64,000 nucleotides of DNA, taken from positions 3,669,001-3,733,000 of the forward strand of contig NZ_JAUSQV010000001.1 of the NCBI RefSeq assembly GCF_030811475.1, given 5' to 3'. Below, one piece after another: positions 27,135 through 36,335 of the stretch. This DNA is from Nakamurella flavida (GTDB lineage Bacteria > Actinomycetota > Actinomycetes > Mycobacteriales > Nakamurellaceae). Numbering within the stretch: the first letter of the stretch is position 1; every line of letters begins with the position of its first letter. The notes beneath the pieces are model-generated. The model made no database searches and was not told the origin of the DNA. It saw nothing but the letters and a program-made list of their open reading frames with translations. The translations under genes and the position numbers were made by a program.

Positions 27135-27713
27135 GTGATCCAGCTGTCCCATCTGTCCGCAGATCTGGTGGCCCCCCGGGCGGCCGATCTGAGCGGGTTG
27201 CTGGCGGCCGGGGCGCACCTGGCCCGGGCCGCCGCCGGGTGGGTGATGGTGGTGAGCGTCGACGCCGACTGGCGGGCGCGGGCCCTGCACCGCGAGCTGC
27301 AGGTGCGCGACGTCCCGGTGGAGTTCGGTGGTTCCGGCGGTGTCCTGCAGCTGCGCACGGCGCCGACGGCCGCCGTGGACCGGCTGGCCGAGCACTGGGC
27401 CGGCGGTCGGATGCTCCCGGACGGATTCGTCCCCGGCCCGGGAGCCCTGCGGTGCTGGACGTTGGCCGCGGGTCGCCCCGACCGCCCGGGCTTCCGCCTC
27501 GGGCTCGACCCGGCCGCCCCCCAGCTGCACATCGGGCTCGCCGCGGCCTGTGCCGAGCTGGGTCTGGCGGCGTCCCTCCTCGGCGGATCGGCCACCGATC
27601 CAGCCCTGCGGATCGTCGGACGGCGCCGGCTCGACCGACTCGCCGACCTCGTCGGAACGCCCCCGCCGGGGTGCCCGCCGGGGGAGTTCCCGGGGTCGCC
27701 GAGCTCGCGCTGA
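27135..27713 (+). CDS. Conserved hypothetical protein upstream of topA (Rv3647c-like)
   Basis: A 192-residue protein of unknown function. M. tuberculosis has a protein of the same length (Rv3647c) directly upstream of topA, and the pattern LAAGAHLARAAAGWVMVVSVDADWRARALHREL fits. A TAGCCT box stands 7 nt before the GTG, suggesting a leaderless mRNA; the ATG two bases upstream is in another frame. No catalytic motif, membrane segment or signal peptide was seen. Confidence 0.7.
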   Translation: MIQLSHLSADLVAPRAADLSGLLAAGAHLARAAAGWVMVVSVDADWRARALHRELQVRDVPVEFGGSGGVLQLRTAPTAAVDRLAEHWAGGRMLPDGFVPGPGALRCWTLAAGRPDRPGFRLGLDPAAPQLHIGLAAACAELGLAASLLGGSATDPALRIVGRRRLDRLADLVGTPPPGCPPGEFPGSPSSR

Positions 27714-27996
27714 TCACGATCGACCGCACCGCCGCCGTCCCGCGAGCCGGTGCTCCCCGGGGGTGTGCGCCCCGGCGGCGGACGGCGGCGGGCGCACACT
27801 GAAGGCGTCACGGCTGCGCAGTGCGGCCCCGTCGTCACACCGAGCAGTCACACCGAGCATCGACGGGGCTGTGGCATCCTGCACCCGACGAGTCGCCGAG
27901 CACGATCGGATGCCGCCGCCGCAGGGCCCACCGACGGGCCACCGCGGTACGGACCCCACGGGTCGACCCGCGCAAGCAACTGAGGAGCCGAGCCTG

Positions 27997-30894
27997 ATGG
28001 CCACCCGCAAGAACACCGCCCCCGGCACGGGGGTCCGCCTGGTCGTCGTGGAGTCCCCGAACAAGGTCAAGTCCATCTCGGGTTATCTGGGCGAGGGCTG
28101 GGTCGTCGAGGCCTCCGTCGGTCACATCCGCGACCTGCCGCGGGGCGCGGCCGACGTGCCCGCGAAGTACAAGGGCGAGCCGTGGGCCCGGCTCGGGGTC
28201 AACACCGACAACGACTTCGAGGCCCTGTACGTGGTCTCCCCGGACAAGAAGGCCCAGGTCGCGAAGCTCAAGGCCTTGCTGGCCGGCGCCGACGAGCTCT
28301 TCCTGGCCACGGACGAGGACCGCGAGGGCGAGGCCATCGCCTGGCATCTGCTGCAGACGCTCAAGCCGACCGTGCCGGTCAAGCGGATGGTGTTCAACGA
28401 GATCACCCCAGCCGCGATCCGGGCCGCCGCCGCCTCGCCGCGCGACCTGGACAACGACCTGGTCGACGCCCAGGAGACCCGCCGCATTCTCGACCGGCTC
28501 TACGGGTACGAGGTGTCGCCGGTGCTGTGGAAGAAGGTGATGCCCAAGCTGTCCGCCGGACGCGTGCAGTCGGTGGCCACCCGCATCGTCGTCGAGCGCG
28601 AGCGCGCCCGGATGGCCTTCCGCTCGGGCACCTACTGGGGCCTGGACGCGACCTTCGCCCCCGGCGCCGACGCCGCCTCCACCACCGCCTTCTCCGCCGC
28701 GCTGACCACCGTCGACGGCCGCCGCATCGCCTCCGGCCGGGACTTCGACGAGTCCACCGGCGCCCTCAAGGCGTCCTCGGTCCAGTCCGGTGTGCTGCAG
28801 CTCGACGGCGACGCCGCCCGGGCACTGGCCGACGGCCTGGACGGCCGGGAGGCCTCCGTCACCAGCGTCGAGGACAAGCCCTACACCCGGAAGCCCTACC
28901 CGCCGTTCATGACCTCGACCCTGCAGCAGGAGGCCGGCCGCAAGCTCGGTTTCAACTCCGAGCGCACCATGCGTACCGCGCAGCGGCTGTACGAGTCCGG
29001 CTACATCACCTACATGCGGACCGACTCGACCACGTTGAGCCAGACCGCGCTGGACGCCGCCCGCACGCAGGCCCGCGAGCTGTACGGGCCGGAGTACGTC
29101 CCGGACGCGCCGCGCCAGTACACCCGCAAGGTGAAGAACGCCCAGGAGGCGCACGAGGCCATCCGCCCGGCCGGTGAGGCGTTCAAGACGCCCGGCCAGC
29201 TGGCCCGGTCGCTGTCCGGCGACGAGTTCCGGCTGTACGAGATCATCTGGCAGCGCACCATCGCCAGCCAGATGGTCGACGCCAAGGGGCAGACGTTGTC
29301 GGTGAAGATGGCCGTCAGCACCGGCGCCACCCCCGCGGTGGAGACGGTGTTCGCCGCGTCCGGCCGCACCATCACCTTCCCGGGGTTCCTCCGCGCCTAT
29401 GTCGAGACCGTCGACGCGGAGGCCGGGGGCGAGGCCGACGACGCCGAGCGCCGCCTGCCCAACCTGACCGTCGGGCAGCAGCTGGACACCCGGGACCCGG
29501 TGCCCGGCTCGCACACCACCAGCCCGCCGGCCCGGTACACCGAGCCCTCGCTCATCAAGGCGATGGAGGAGATGGGCATCGGCCGCCCGTCGACCTACAC
29601 CTCGATCATCCGCACCATCACCGAGCGCGGGTACGTCTGGCGCAAGGGCCAGGCGCTGGTGCCGTCGTGGATCGCGTTCGCCGTGGTCGGTCTGCTCGAG
29701 CAGCACTTCCCCCGGCTGGTGGACTACGACTTCACCGCGGCCATGGAGGACGAGCTCGACTCCATCGCCGCAGGTCGCCTGCGCCGCACCGACTGGCTGA
29801 CGTCCTTCTACTTCGGCGAGCAGGAGGGCCATCCCAGCGCCGAGGGCTCGGTCGCCCACGCCGGCGGGCTCAAGAAGCTGGTCGGCGAGCGGCTGGAGGA
29901 CATCGACGCGCGCGAGGTGAACTCGCTCCCGCTGCTGACCGACGAGCAGGGTCGTCGCACGTTGGTCCGGGTGGGTCGGTACGGCCCCTACCTGGAGCGG
30001 GTCATCGGCCCGAACCCGGAGGACCCGGACGGTGCCCCGCTGACCGAGCGGGCCAACCTGCCCGAGGAGCTCGCCCCCGACGAGGTCACCGCCGAGGTGG
30101 TCGAGGCGCTGTTCGCCCAGGCCGAGGTGGGGGACAAGGAACTGGGGACGCACCCGGAGTCCGGCTACCCGCTGGTGGCCAAGGACGGTCGGTACGGCCC
30201 GTACGTCACCGAGGTGCTGCCGGAGGACACCCCCAAGACCGGAAAGAACGCGATCAAGGCGCGCACCGCTTCGCTGTTCAAGTCGATGACGCTGGAGACC
30301 ATCGACCACGACACCGCGGTCAAGCTGCTCACCCTGCCGCGGGTGGTCGGTGTCGATCCCGGCACCGGTGAGGAGATCACCGCGCAGAACGGCCGCTACG
30401 GCCCGTACCTCAAGCGCGGCACCGACTCCCGGTCGCTGACGGCGGAGGACGAGCTGTTCACCGTCGACCTGGAGCAGGCCCTGGCCGTGTACGCGCAGCC
30501 CAAGACCCGCGGTCGGCAGGCCGCCTCGGCCGCGTCGCTGCGGGAGGTGGGCGAGGATCCGGACACCAAGAAGCCGATGGTGATCAAGGACGGCCGCTTC
30601 GGGCCCTACGTCACCGACGGGGAGACCAACGCCAGCCTGCGCAAGGGCGACGAGGTCGAGTCGCTGACGGTGGAGCGGGCCTCCGAGCTGCTGGCCGAGC
30701 GTCGGGCCCGGGGCCCGGCACCGAAGAAGACGCCGGCCCGCAAGGCCCCGGCGAAGGCCGGTGCCAAGACGGCGACCAAGACCGCCACCAAGACGGCGGG
30801 CACGAAGACGACGACCCGGACGGCCAAGGCGGGCACCGCCACCGCCACCCGGGCCAAGGCGGCTCCGCGGGCGAAGGCGGCACCGAGCACCTGA
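27997..30894 (+). CDS. topA: DNA topoisomerase I
   Basis: A 965-residue type IA topoisomerase that relaxes negative supercoils. The TOPRIM domain starts with LVVVESPNKVKSISGYL and includes the acidic DEDREGE motif; the active-site Tyr339 is in ITYMRTDST. As in other actinobacteria the C-terminal half lacks four-Cys zinc fingers and has repeated GRYGPY modules (for example VGRYGPYLE, DGRYGPYVT, NGRYGPYLK, DGRFGPYVT). The last 60 residues form a Lys/Ala/Thr-rich basic tail that would hold DNA. GAGGAG lies 9 nt before the ATG. Equivalent to Rv3646c. Confidence 0.97.
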   Translation: MATRKNTAPGTGVRLVVVESPNKVKSISGYLGEGWVVEASVGHIRDLPRGAADVPAKYKGEPWARLGVNTDNDFEALYVVSPDKKAQVAKLKALLAGADELFLATDEDREGEAIAWHLLQTLKPTVPVKRMVFNEITPAAIRAAAASPRDLDNDLVDAQETRRILDRLYGYEVSPVLWKKVMPKLSAGRVQSVATRIVVERERARMAFRSGTYWGLDATFAPGADAASTTAFSAALTTVDGRRIASGRDFDESTGALKASSVQSGVLQLDGDAARALADGLDGREASVTSVEDKPYTRKPYPPFMTSTLQQEAGRKLGFNSERTMRTAQRLYESGYITYMRTDSTTLSQTALDAARTQARELYGPEYVPDAPRQYTRKVKNAQEAHEAIRPAGEAFKTPGQLARSLSGDEFRLYEIIWQRTIASQMVDAKGQTLSVKMAVSTGATPAVETVFAASGRTITFPGFLRAYVETVDAEAGGEADDAERRLPNLTVGQQLDTRDPVPGSHTTSPPARYTEPSLIKAMEEMGIGRPSTYTSIIRTITERGYVWRKGQALVPSWIAFAVVGLLEQHFPRLVDYDFTAAMEDELDSIAAGRLRRTDWLTSFYFGEQEGHPSAEGSVAHAGGLKKLVGERLEDIDAREVNSLPLLTDEQGRRTLVRVGRYGPYLERVIGPNPEDPDGAPLTERANLPEELAPDEVTAEVVEALFAQAEVGDKELGTHPESGYPLVAKDGRYGPYVTEVLPEDTPKTGKNAIKARTASLFKSMTLETIDHDTAVKLLTLPRVVGVDPGTGEEITAQNGRYGPYLKRGTDSRSLTAEDELFTVDLEQALAVYAQPKTRGRQAASAASLREVGEDPDTKKPMVIKDGRFGPYVTDGETNASLRKGDEVESLTVERASELLAERRARGPAPKKTPARKAPAKAGAKTATKTATKTAGTKTTTRTAKAGTATATRAKAAPRAKAAPST

Positions 30895-30900
30895 GCGGGA

Positions 30901-30932
30901 GCGCCGGATCGGGGGAGACCCCGGTCCGGCGC
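30901..30932 (+). terminator. Terminator after topA
   Basis: GCGCCGGATCGGGG (30901-30914) pairs with CCCCGGTCCGGCGC (30919-30932) with one G-U pair and a GAGA loop, 7 nt after the topA stop. Confidence 0.7.
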
Positions 30933-31041
30933 GGTGCACCGCCGGGGCCGTCCCGGGTGTGGGTTCGGGGTGGACCCGGGTTCCGCCCGACGCCGCGTCG
31001 CAACGGGTCGACGGCGGGGGTCGGGCACCTACGATCACCCC

Positions 31042-31149
31042 ATGTCGCCCCGCCGCCCGCCGGGCCCGCTCGACGCCGACCGGCTCGCGGGTCCCGGGAC
31101 GCCCCAGCCCCGCCGTGATGATCCGGCCCGACCGGGCGGGACCCGATGA
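31042..31149 (+). CDS. 35-codon ORF, leaderless, ATGA-coupled to the MFS gene
   Basis: A 35-residue ORF (begins MSPRRPPGPL, ends PARPGGTR) whose ATG is preceded at exactly 6 nt by TACGAT, the leaderless promoter pattern seen elsewhere in this window, and whose TGA overlaps the ATG of the MFS fusion gene (ATGA at 31146-31149). The MFS gene has no ribosome-binding site of its own, so translation of this ORF probably delivers ribosomes to it. The Pro/Arg-rich peptide has no known domain. It may be regulatory rather than functional. Confidence 0.5.
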   Translation: MSPRRPPGPLDADRLAGPGTPQPRRDDPARPGGTR

Positions 31150-33452
31150 GCAGGGCCAAGCCGAGTTCGTTCGGCGTGCTGGTCCGCATCCCGATCTTCC
31201 GGCGGCTGTGGGCGGCCATCGCGATCTCCAGCCTGGGTGACTGGCTCGGCCTGCTGGCCACCTCCGCGCTGGCCTACCAGCTGACGCAGAACTCCTCCAA
31301 CCTGGCCCAGGGGGCCGCGGTCTCCGGGGTGCTGCTGACCCGGTTGCTGCCCGATCTGCTCCTGGCACCGGTGGCCGGCGCGCTGGTCGACAAGTTCGAC
31401 CGGCGCAAGGTCGCGATCATCGGAGACATCTGCGCGGGCCTGCTGTACGTCTCCATCGCGCTGACCAGCAATCTCGGGTTCCTGTACGTGGCGCAGTTCC
31501 TCGTCGAGGCCATCGGTCTGTTCAGCACCCCGGCCAAGCAGACGATGTGGGTGAACATCGTCCCGCGGGAGCGGCTGGCGGTGGCCAACCAGATCAACTA
31601 CGTCTCGGTGTACGGCATGGTCCCGGTGGCCGCGGTGCTGTTCGCGCTGCTGTCCACCATCGCCCAGTTCTTCGGCGCGACGACGGTGGGTACCGGGGAG
31701 GAGGCGAGTGCCACCGGCGGGCTGGTCGCCACCACCACCAGTTCGGCGGCGATCACCATCGCCCTGCTCGTGGACGCCGGGACGTACTTCTTCTCGGCCG
31801 GCACCGTGCTGCTCTCCCGCGGGATGATCCCGGCGTTCGTGGGCGAACGCAGCACGACCACGAACATCTTCTCCCTGGTCGCCGAGGGCATCTCCTTCGT
31901 CCGCAAGAACCCGCTCATGCGGTCCATCTACATCGGCATCCTGGGAGCGTTCGGGGCGGGCGGACTGGTCGCCGGGATCGCGCTGCCCTACGTCAACGGG
32001 CTGGGCGCCGGCGACGCCGGGTTCTCCCTGTTGTTCGGGTCGGTGTTCACCGGGTTGGCGCTGGGCATGCTGCTCGGCCCGCGGGTGCTGCCCACCGTCC
32101 CGCGCCGGATGATCTTCACGCCGGCCATCGGTGCGGCCGGGCTCTGCCTCATCGCGATGAGCCTGCTGCAGGACCTGTTCGGCGCCATGGCGACGGCCGC
32201 GCTGATGGGCATGTTCGCCGGCATCGCGTGGATCACCGGTTTCACCATGATCGGCCAGGAGGTCTCCGACCAGCTGCGCGGCCGGGTCTTCGCGTTCGTC
32301 ATGTCCTCGGTGCGCATCGTGCTGCTCGGCACGATCGCCGTCGCCCCGGTGCTGGCCGGGGCGATCGGCACTCACGTGCTGGAGATCGGCGACTTCACCG
32401 CACTGTTCACCGGGCCGGCGATCGTGCTGGCCATCGGCGGGGTGATCGCGCTGGGGGTCAGCTTCCTCGCCGGACGGCAGATCGGTGGGTTCACCTCGGG
32501 CCTGATCCGCAAGTGGACCCGGCGCCGATCCATCTGGGAGGAGCCGGACGACCACGCCGGTGTGCTGCTGGCCGTCGAGGGTCGCGATCGGGAGGCCTGC
32601 GCCGCGGTGGCGGCGGTGCTCACCCAGCACCTGCGCGAGCAGGGCTGGCGCACCGTCGCCGAGGGGCTGGACGTCACCGTCCACCCGGTCGGCGGGGACA
32701 CCCCGTCCAGCGCCCTGCGGGCGGCGGCCGACCTGGCCGACGCCTGCGCCCACCGCATCCGGCCCGCCCTGGAGGCCGGTGACGTGGTGGTCTGCAACGG
32801 CTTCATCGACGCGATGATCGTGCGGTACCGCGCGGAGGACGGGCAGGCCGAGGCGCGGCTGTGGCGGCTGGCGATGTGGGCGGCGGGCGGACTGCGCCCG
32901 GACCTGACCGTGCTGGTGGACGTGACCGCCGGGGAGTCCGGGCCCATCCTGACCAGCACCCATTCCCACCTGGCGATGGGACCGGCCCGTCCGCGACCGG
33001 CCGTGGACGCCGCACCCACCGACGGCGCGGCGACCGGCCCGGATGCGGGGACCACGGACGGCGATCCGTCACTGGTCGGGGGCACCCCGGCCGAGCAGGT
33101 CACCCTGCAGGTCACCGAGCGGGCGGTGGCGACCGCCCGTCCGGACCCGGATGCCGGATCCCCGCCGGTCGCCGAGCCCGAACCGGAGGTGTCCGGGGTG
33201 CCGCCGGAGACGGCCGCCACCGGCGCCCCCGACGGCGGCCGGCTCACCGCCGAAGAGGACGACACCGTCGATCCCGAGCAGGCGTTCCGCGACCGGGCGT
33301 CCTACACCCCCGAGCGCTACCTGATCGTGCACCTGTCCGACGGGGCCGCCGCCCCGGACGGCGGCCCGACGGTGCCCGACGAGCTGACCGAGCGGATCGC
33401 CTCGGTGCTGCGGGCCCGCTCACCGGTGCTGGCCGACCCCCAGCCGGTCTGA
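31146..33452 (+). CDS. MFS transporter fused to a degenerate thymidylate kinase-like domain
   Basis: A 768-residue protein. Residues 1-450 are a 12-helix MFS transporter beginning RIPIFRRLWAAIAISSLGDW. A thymidylate-kinase-like domain follows (about 465-640), but its P-loop region reads LAVEGRDREACAAV, without the GKST of EGxxGAGKST, and the Asp-Arg of the kinase motif is replaced (CNGFIDAMIVRY). A Pro/Ala/Asp-rich segment ends with RASYTPERYLIVHLSDG. Similar MFS-TMK fusions occur upstream of holB in other actinobacteria. Here the kinase part is probably inactive, perhaps a nucleotide sensor. Transported substrate unknown. Confidence 0.85.
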   Translation: MSRAKPSSFGVLVRIPIFRRLWAAIAISSLGDWLGLLATSALAYQLTQNSSNLAQGAAVSGVLLTRLLPDLLLAPVAGALVDKFDRRKVAIIGDICAGLLYVSIALTSNLGFLYVAQFLVEAIGLFSTPAKQTMWVNIVPRERLAVANQINYVSVYGMVPVAAVLFALLSTIAQFFGATTVGTGEEASATGGLVATTTSSAAITIALLVDAGTYFFSAGTVLLSRGMIPAFVGERSTTTNIFSLVAEGISFVRKNPLMRSIYIGILGAFGAGGLVAGIALPYVNGLGAGDAGFSLLFGSVFTGLALGMLLGPRVLPTVPRRMIFTPAIGAAGLCLIAMSLLQDLFGAMATAALMGMFAGIAWITGFTMIGQEVSDQLRGRVFAFVMSSVRIVLLGTIAVAPVLAGAIGTHVLEIGDFTALFTGPAIVLAIGGVIALGVSFLAGRQIGGFTSGLIRKWTRRRSIWEEPDDHAGVLLAVEGRDREACAAVAAVLTQHLREQGWRTVAEGLDVTVHPVGGDTPSSALRAAADLADACAHRIRPALEAGDVVVCNGFIDAMIVRYRAEDGQAEARLWRLAMWAAGGLRPDLTVLVDVTAGESGPILTSTHSHLAMGPARPRPAVDAAPTDGAATGPDAGTTDGDPSLVGGTPAEQVTLQVTERAVATARPDPDAGSPPVAEPEPEVSGVPPETAATGAPDGGRLTAEEDDTVDPEQAFRDRASYTPERYLIVHLSDGAAAPDGGPTVPDELTERIASVLRARSPVLADPQPV

Positions 33453-33620
33453 TCCGTTCTCGACCATCGCCCCGCCGGCCGCATCCGCACGACACTCCCG
33501 GGTGGCGGGCGGAACCTGCCGGTGCCGGGCGGAGTTCACTGGTCGGCGACGGGGGAGCACCCCGCACCGCGCAGGACCGTGCGGCAGCGCGCCGCACGGC
33601 GCACATCGAAGGGACTGACG

Positions 33621-34076
33621 ATGGCGTTCTGGGATTCCCTCAAGCTCAAGACCCGCGAGATGAACACCCAGCTGGCAACCAAGGCCGGCCAGTTCAAGAA
33701 CAAGGAGTTCGCCAACGGCACCATGGCGATCTGCGCCCTCATCGCCGCCGCGGACGGGTCGATCGACGCGCAGGAGCGCCAGAAGACGGCCGGTCTGATC
33801 ATGAGCAACGACGTGCTCAAGGTCTTCCCGCCGGACGAGCTCCGGCAGAAGTTCGACTGGTACTGCTCCAAGCTGGAGAGCGACTTCGACTTCGGGAAGG
33901 TCGAGGCCATCGCGACCATCGGCAAGCTGCGCAGCAAGCCCGACCAGGCCCGCGCGGTCATCCAGATCGGCATCATCATCGGCGGCGCCGACGGCACCTT
34001 CGACGAGCACGAGCGGGCCGCGGTCAAGCAGGCCTGCCATGCGGTGGGCATCGACCCCGCCGAGTTCGACCTGTAG
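33621..34076 (+). CDS. TerB family tellurite resistance-like protein
   Basis: A 151-residue TerB-domain protein. The two acidic repeats typical of the family are visible: ALIAAADGSIDAQERQK and GIIIGGADGTFDEHERAAVKQ, each with the DGxxxxxE calcium- or metal-binding pattern. TerB proteins belong to Ter stress systems that act at the membrane, but no other ter gene is nearby, so a role in tellurite resistance is not implied. GAAGGGA lies 6 nt before the ATG. It is transcribed with neighbours on the same strand but has 148-168 bp gaps on each side. Confidence 0.88.
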   Translation: MAFWDSLKLKTREMNTQLATKAGQFKNKEFANGTMAICALIAAADGSIDAQERQKTAGLIMSNDVLKVFPPDELRQKFDWYCSKLESDFDFGKVEAIATIGKLRSKPDQARAVIQIGIIIGGADGTFDEHERAAVKQACHAVGIDPAEFDL

Positions 34077-34224
34077 TTCCCGCGACCTCCGCAGGTCCGG
34101 TCGGGGTGACCCGGCCGGGCCGGGGGCACGGCCGGACGGCGGGCCGGTCGGCGGGGACGCCTGCATTACGGTGGCCTGGGCCCGCCGATCCGCGGTCGGC
34201 GCGCGAGCAGTGGAGGTCGCAGTG

Positions 34225-35058
34225 GTGCAGTCCCCCCAGGTCGACCAGGGGCACGGGCAGGCCTCCGGGTGGACCGCGGCCGACACGCAGGACGTGCTCT
34301 GCGCCCTGTGCGGCATCCCGGGTCGCGCCCTCTACCGCCTGGATCCCTTCGGGGTGGTCCGCTGCCCGACCTGCCGGTTGGTCTTCGTCTCCCCGCGGCT
34401 GACGCCCGAGGCCCTGCAGCGGCTCTACGACGAGCCGGCCTACTTCGAGGGCGGCGTCTACGGCGACCAGGGCCGGTTGTCCCCGGCGATGCTGCTGCAG
34501 CGCACCTGGACGGCCGGTCGACTCGCGCTGATCGCCGCCCAGCGCCCCGCCCCGGCCCGGCTGCTGGAGATCGGCAGCGCGTACGGGCTGTTCCTGGACG
34601 CGGCCCGCGCCAAGGGGTACGAGGTCAGCGGGGTGGAACTGTCCCGGACGGGCGCCGAGCACAGTCGGGCCCGGTTCGGACTGGACGTGTTCTGCGGTCA
34701 GCTGGAGGACGCCCCCACCGACGAGGCCGACGTGGTCTGCTTCTGGGACACCCTGGAGCACGTGCCGGACCCGCTGGAGTTCCTCCGCCAGGTGCGGTCC
34801 CGGCTGGCCGACGACGGGGTCTTCGCGTTGTCCGTCCCCTACTTCTCCTCGCTGCCCGCCCGCCTGCTGCGCACCCGGTGGTGGACGCTCAAGCCCGAGC
34901 AGCACATCTGGCACTACACCCCGCAGACGCTCTCGGTGCTCGCCGCCCGGGCCGGGCTCGTCGTCACCGAGGTGATCACCAGCCCGGTGCGTCCGGCCAA
35001 CGTGACCCGGCTGGACTCGCTGGTCGCGATCGGCCGCGCCCTGCCCGCCGGGGACTGA
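34225..35058 (+). CDS. Class I SAM-dependent methyltransferase with zinc ribbon
   Basis: A 277-residue methyltransferase. A zinc ribbon (Cys26, Cys29, Cys47, Cys50) precedes the SAM motif RLLEIGSAYGLFLDAA and the acidic post-motif DVVCFWDTLEHVPDPL, a layout common in sugar or small-molecule C-methyltransferases and in cell-surface glycan loci. The substrate is unknown. GTG at 34225 has GGAGGT at 7 nt; a GTG immediately upstream (34222) would be only 4 nt away. holB follows after 5 bp, so they are probably co-transcribed. Confidence 0.82.
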   Translation: MQSPQVDQGHGQASGWTAADTQDVLCALCGIPGRALYRLDPFGVVRCPTCRLVFVSPRLTPEALQRLYDEPAYFEGGVYGDQGRLSPAMLLQRTWTAGRLALIAAQRPAPARLLEIGSAYGLFLDAARAKGYEVSGVELSRTGAEHSRARFGLDVFCGQLEDAPTDEADVVCFWDTLEHVPDPLEFLRQVRSRLADDGVFALSVPYFSSLPARLLRTRWWTLKPEQHIWHYTPQTLSVLAARAGLVVTEVITSPVRPANVTRLDSLVAIGRALPAGD

Positions 35059-35063
35059 TCACC

Positions 35064-36284
35064 GTGAGCGCAGCGGCAGCGGTGGGCGGCGCGTCGGGAG
35101 CCTTCGCCGACGTGGTGGGGCAGGACGAGGCCATCGCCGTGCTGCGCGCCGCGGTGGACGCCGCGCACGGTGACCCGTCCGTCCCGACCGCCGCGATGAC
35201 CCACGCCTGGCTGTTCACCGGCCCGCCGGGCTCCGGCCGCTCGGTGGCCGCGCGGGCGTTCGCCGCCGCCCTGCAGTGCCCGTACCGCGGGTGCGGGGTG
35301 TGCCAGCACTGCCACGCGGTGGCCGCGGCCACCCATTCCGACGTGCGGACGGTGACCCCGGAAGGGCTGACCATCCCGGTCAAGGAGATGCGCGCGGTGG
35401 TGCAGTTGGCCGCGCGCCGGCCGGCCACCGGCAGCTGGCAGATCGTCCTCATCGAGGACGCCGACCGGCTCACCGAGGGAGCCTCGAACGCCCTGCTCAA
35501 GGCGGTCGAGGAGCCCTCCCCGCACACCGTCTTCCTGCTCTGCGCCCCGTCGACCCATCCCGACGACGTCTCGGTGACCATCCGGTCCCGCTGCCGGGTC
35601 ATCGCGTTGCGCACCCCGCGGGTGCCGGCCATCGCCGAGGTGCTCGTCCGGCGCGACCGCATCGACCCGGAGATGGCGCAGTGGGCGGCCGCGGTGTCCG
35701 GCGGTCACGTCGGACGGGCGCGCCGGCTGGCCACCGACCCGCAAGCCCGGGCCGAGCGGGAGAAGGTGCTGGCCGTGCCGGGCGCAATCCGCCGGCTGGC
35801 CGACGTGTTCGCCGAGTCCGCCGATCTGCTGGGCGCCGCGAAGGGCACCGCCACCGCGATGGCGGGCCGCCGGGACTCGGTGGAGCTGGAGGAGCTGAAG
35901 ACGGCGCTGGGTGCCGGTGGCACCGGTCGCGGCGCGGTCGGCGCCGCCCGCGGGACCGCCGGTGTGGTCAAGGATCTGGAACGGCGGCAGAGGGCCCGGG
36001 CCACCCGGACCGAGCGCGACGTGCTCGACCGCGCGCTGGTCGACCTGTCCGGCTTCTACCGGGACGTGCTCGTCCGCTGTTTCGCGGCGCCGGTGCCGCT
36101 GGCCAACCCCGACGTGGCCGCCGATGTCGACACCGCCGCCGCGCGGCTCGGCCCGGACGGTGCGCTGGCCCGGCTGGAGGCGGTGCTGGCCTGCCGGGAC
36201 GCCATCGACCTGAACGTCAAACCGCAGATCGCGGTGGAGGCGATGATGACGGCCCTGCTGTCCGGAGCCGGCACTCGGCCCTGA
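35064..36284 (+). CDS. holB: DNA polymerase III delta' subunit
   Basis: A 406-residue clamp-loader subunit (Rv3644c equivalent). An AAA+ domain starts with the DVVGQDEAI motif; the P-loop GPPGSGRSVAARA has Arg in place of Lys, as expected for a subunit that need not hydrolyse ATP. A zinc module (CPYRGCGVCQHC), the LIEDADRLTEGASNALLKAVEEP Walker B/SRC-preceding helix and the sensor SRC motif (RSRCRV) follow. The C-terminal part (about 240-406) forms the helical collar region. GTG start, 5 bp after the methyltransferase stop. Confidence 0.93.
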   Translation: MSAAAAVGGASGAFADVVGQDEAIAVLRAAVDAAHGDPSVPTAAMTHAWLFTGPPGSGRSVAARAFAAALQCPYRGCGVCQHCHAVAAATHSDVRTVTPEGLTIPVKEMRAVVQLAARRPATGSWQIVLIEDADRLTEGASNALLKAVEEPSPHTVFLLCAPSTHPDDVSVTIRSRCRVIALRTPRVPAIAEVLVRRDRIDPEMAQWAAAVSGGHVGRARRLATDPQARAEREKVLAVPGAIRRLADVFAESADLLGAAKGTATAMAGRRDSVELEELKTALGAGGTGRGAVGAARGTAGVVKDLERRQRARATRTERDVLDRALVDLSGFYRDVLVRCFAAPVPLANPDVAADVDTAAARLGPDGALARLEAVLACRDAIDLNVKPQIAVEAMMTALLSGAGTRP

Positions 36285-36335
36285 CGTCGCCGGTCCGGGC
36301 CCCGGGTCCGCCCGCGGCGGGTACCGTCTGCAGCC

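Noticed and set aside
26111-27838. Very long open frame on the minus strand opposite the third lipoprotein
   Set aside because: It is a by-product of high GC content; its translation is low complexity and the plus-strand genes have signal peptides, ribosome sites and paralogues.
31035-32969. Minus-strand frame opposite the MFS gene
   Set aside because: The translation is a Gln/His/Asp-rich shadow of the transporter; no start signals.
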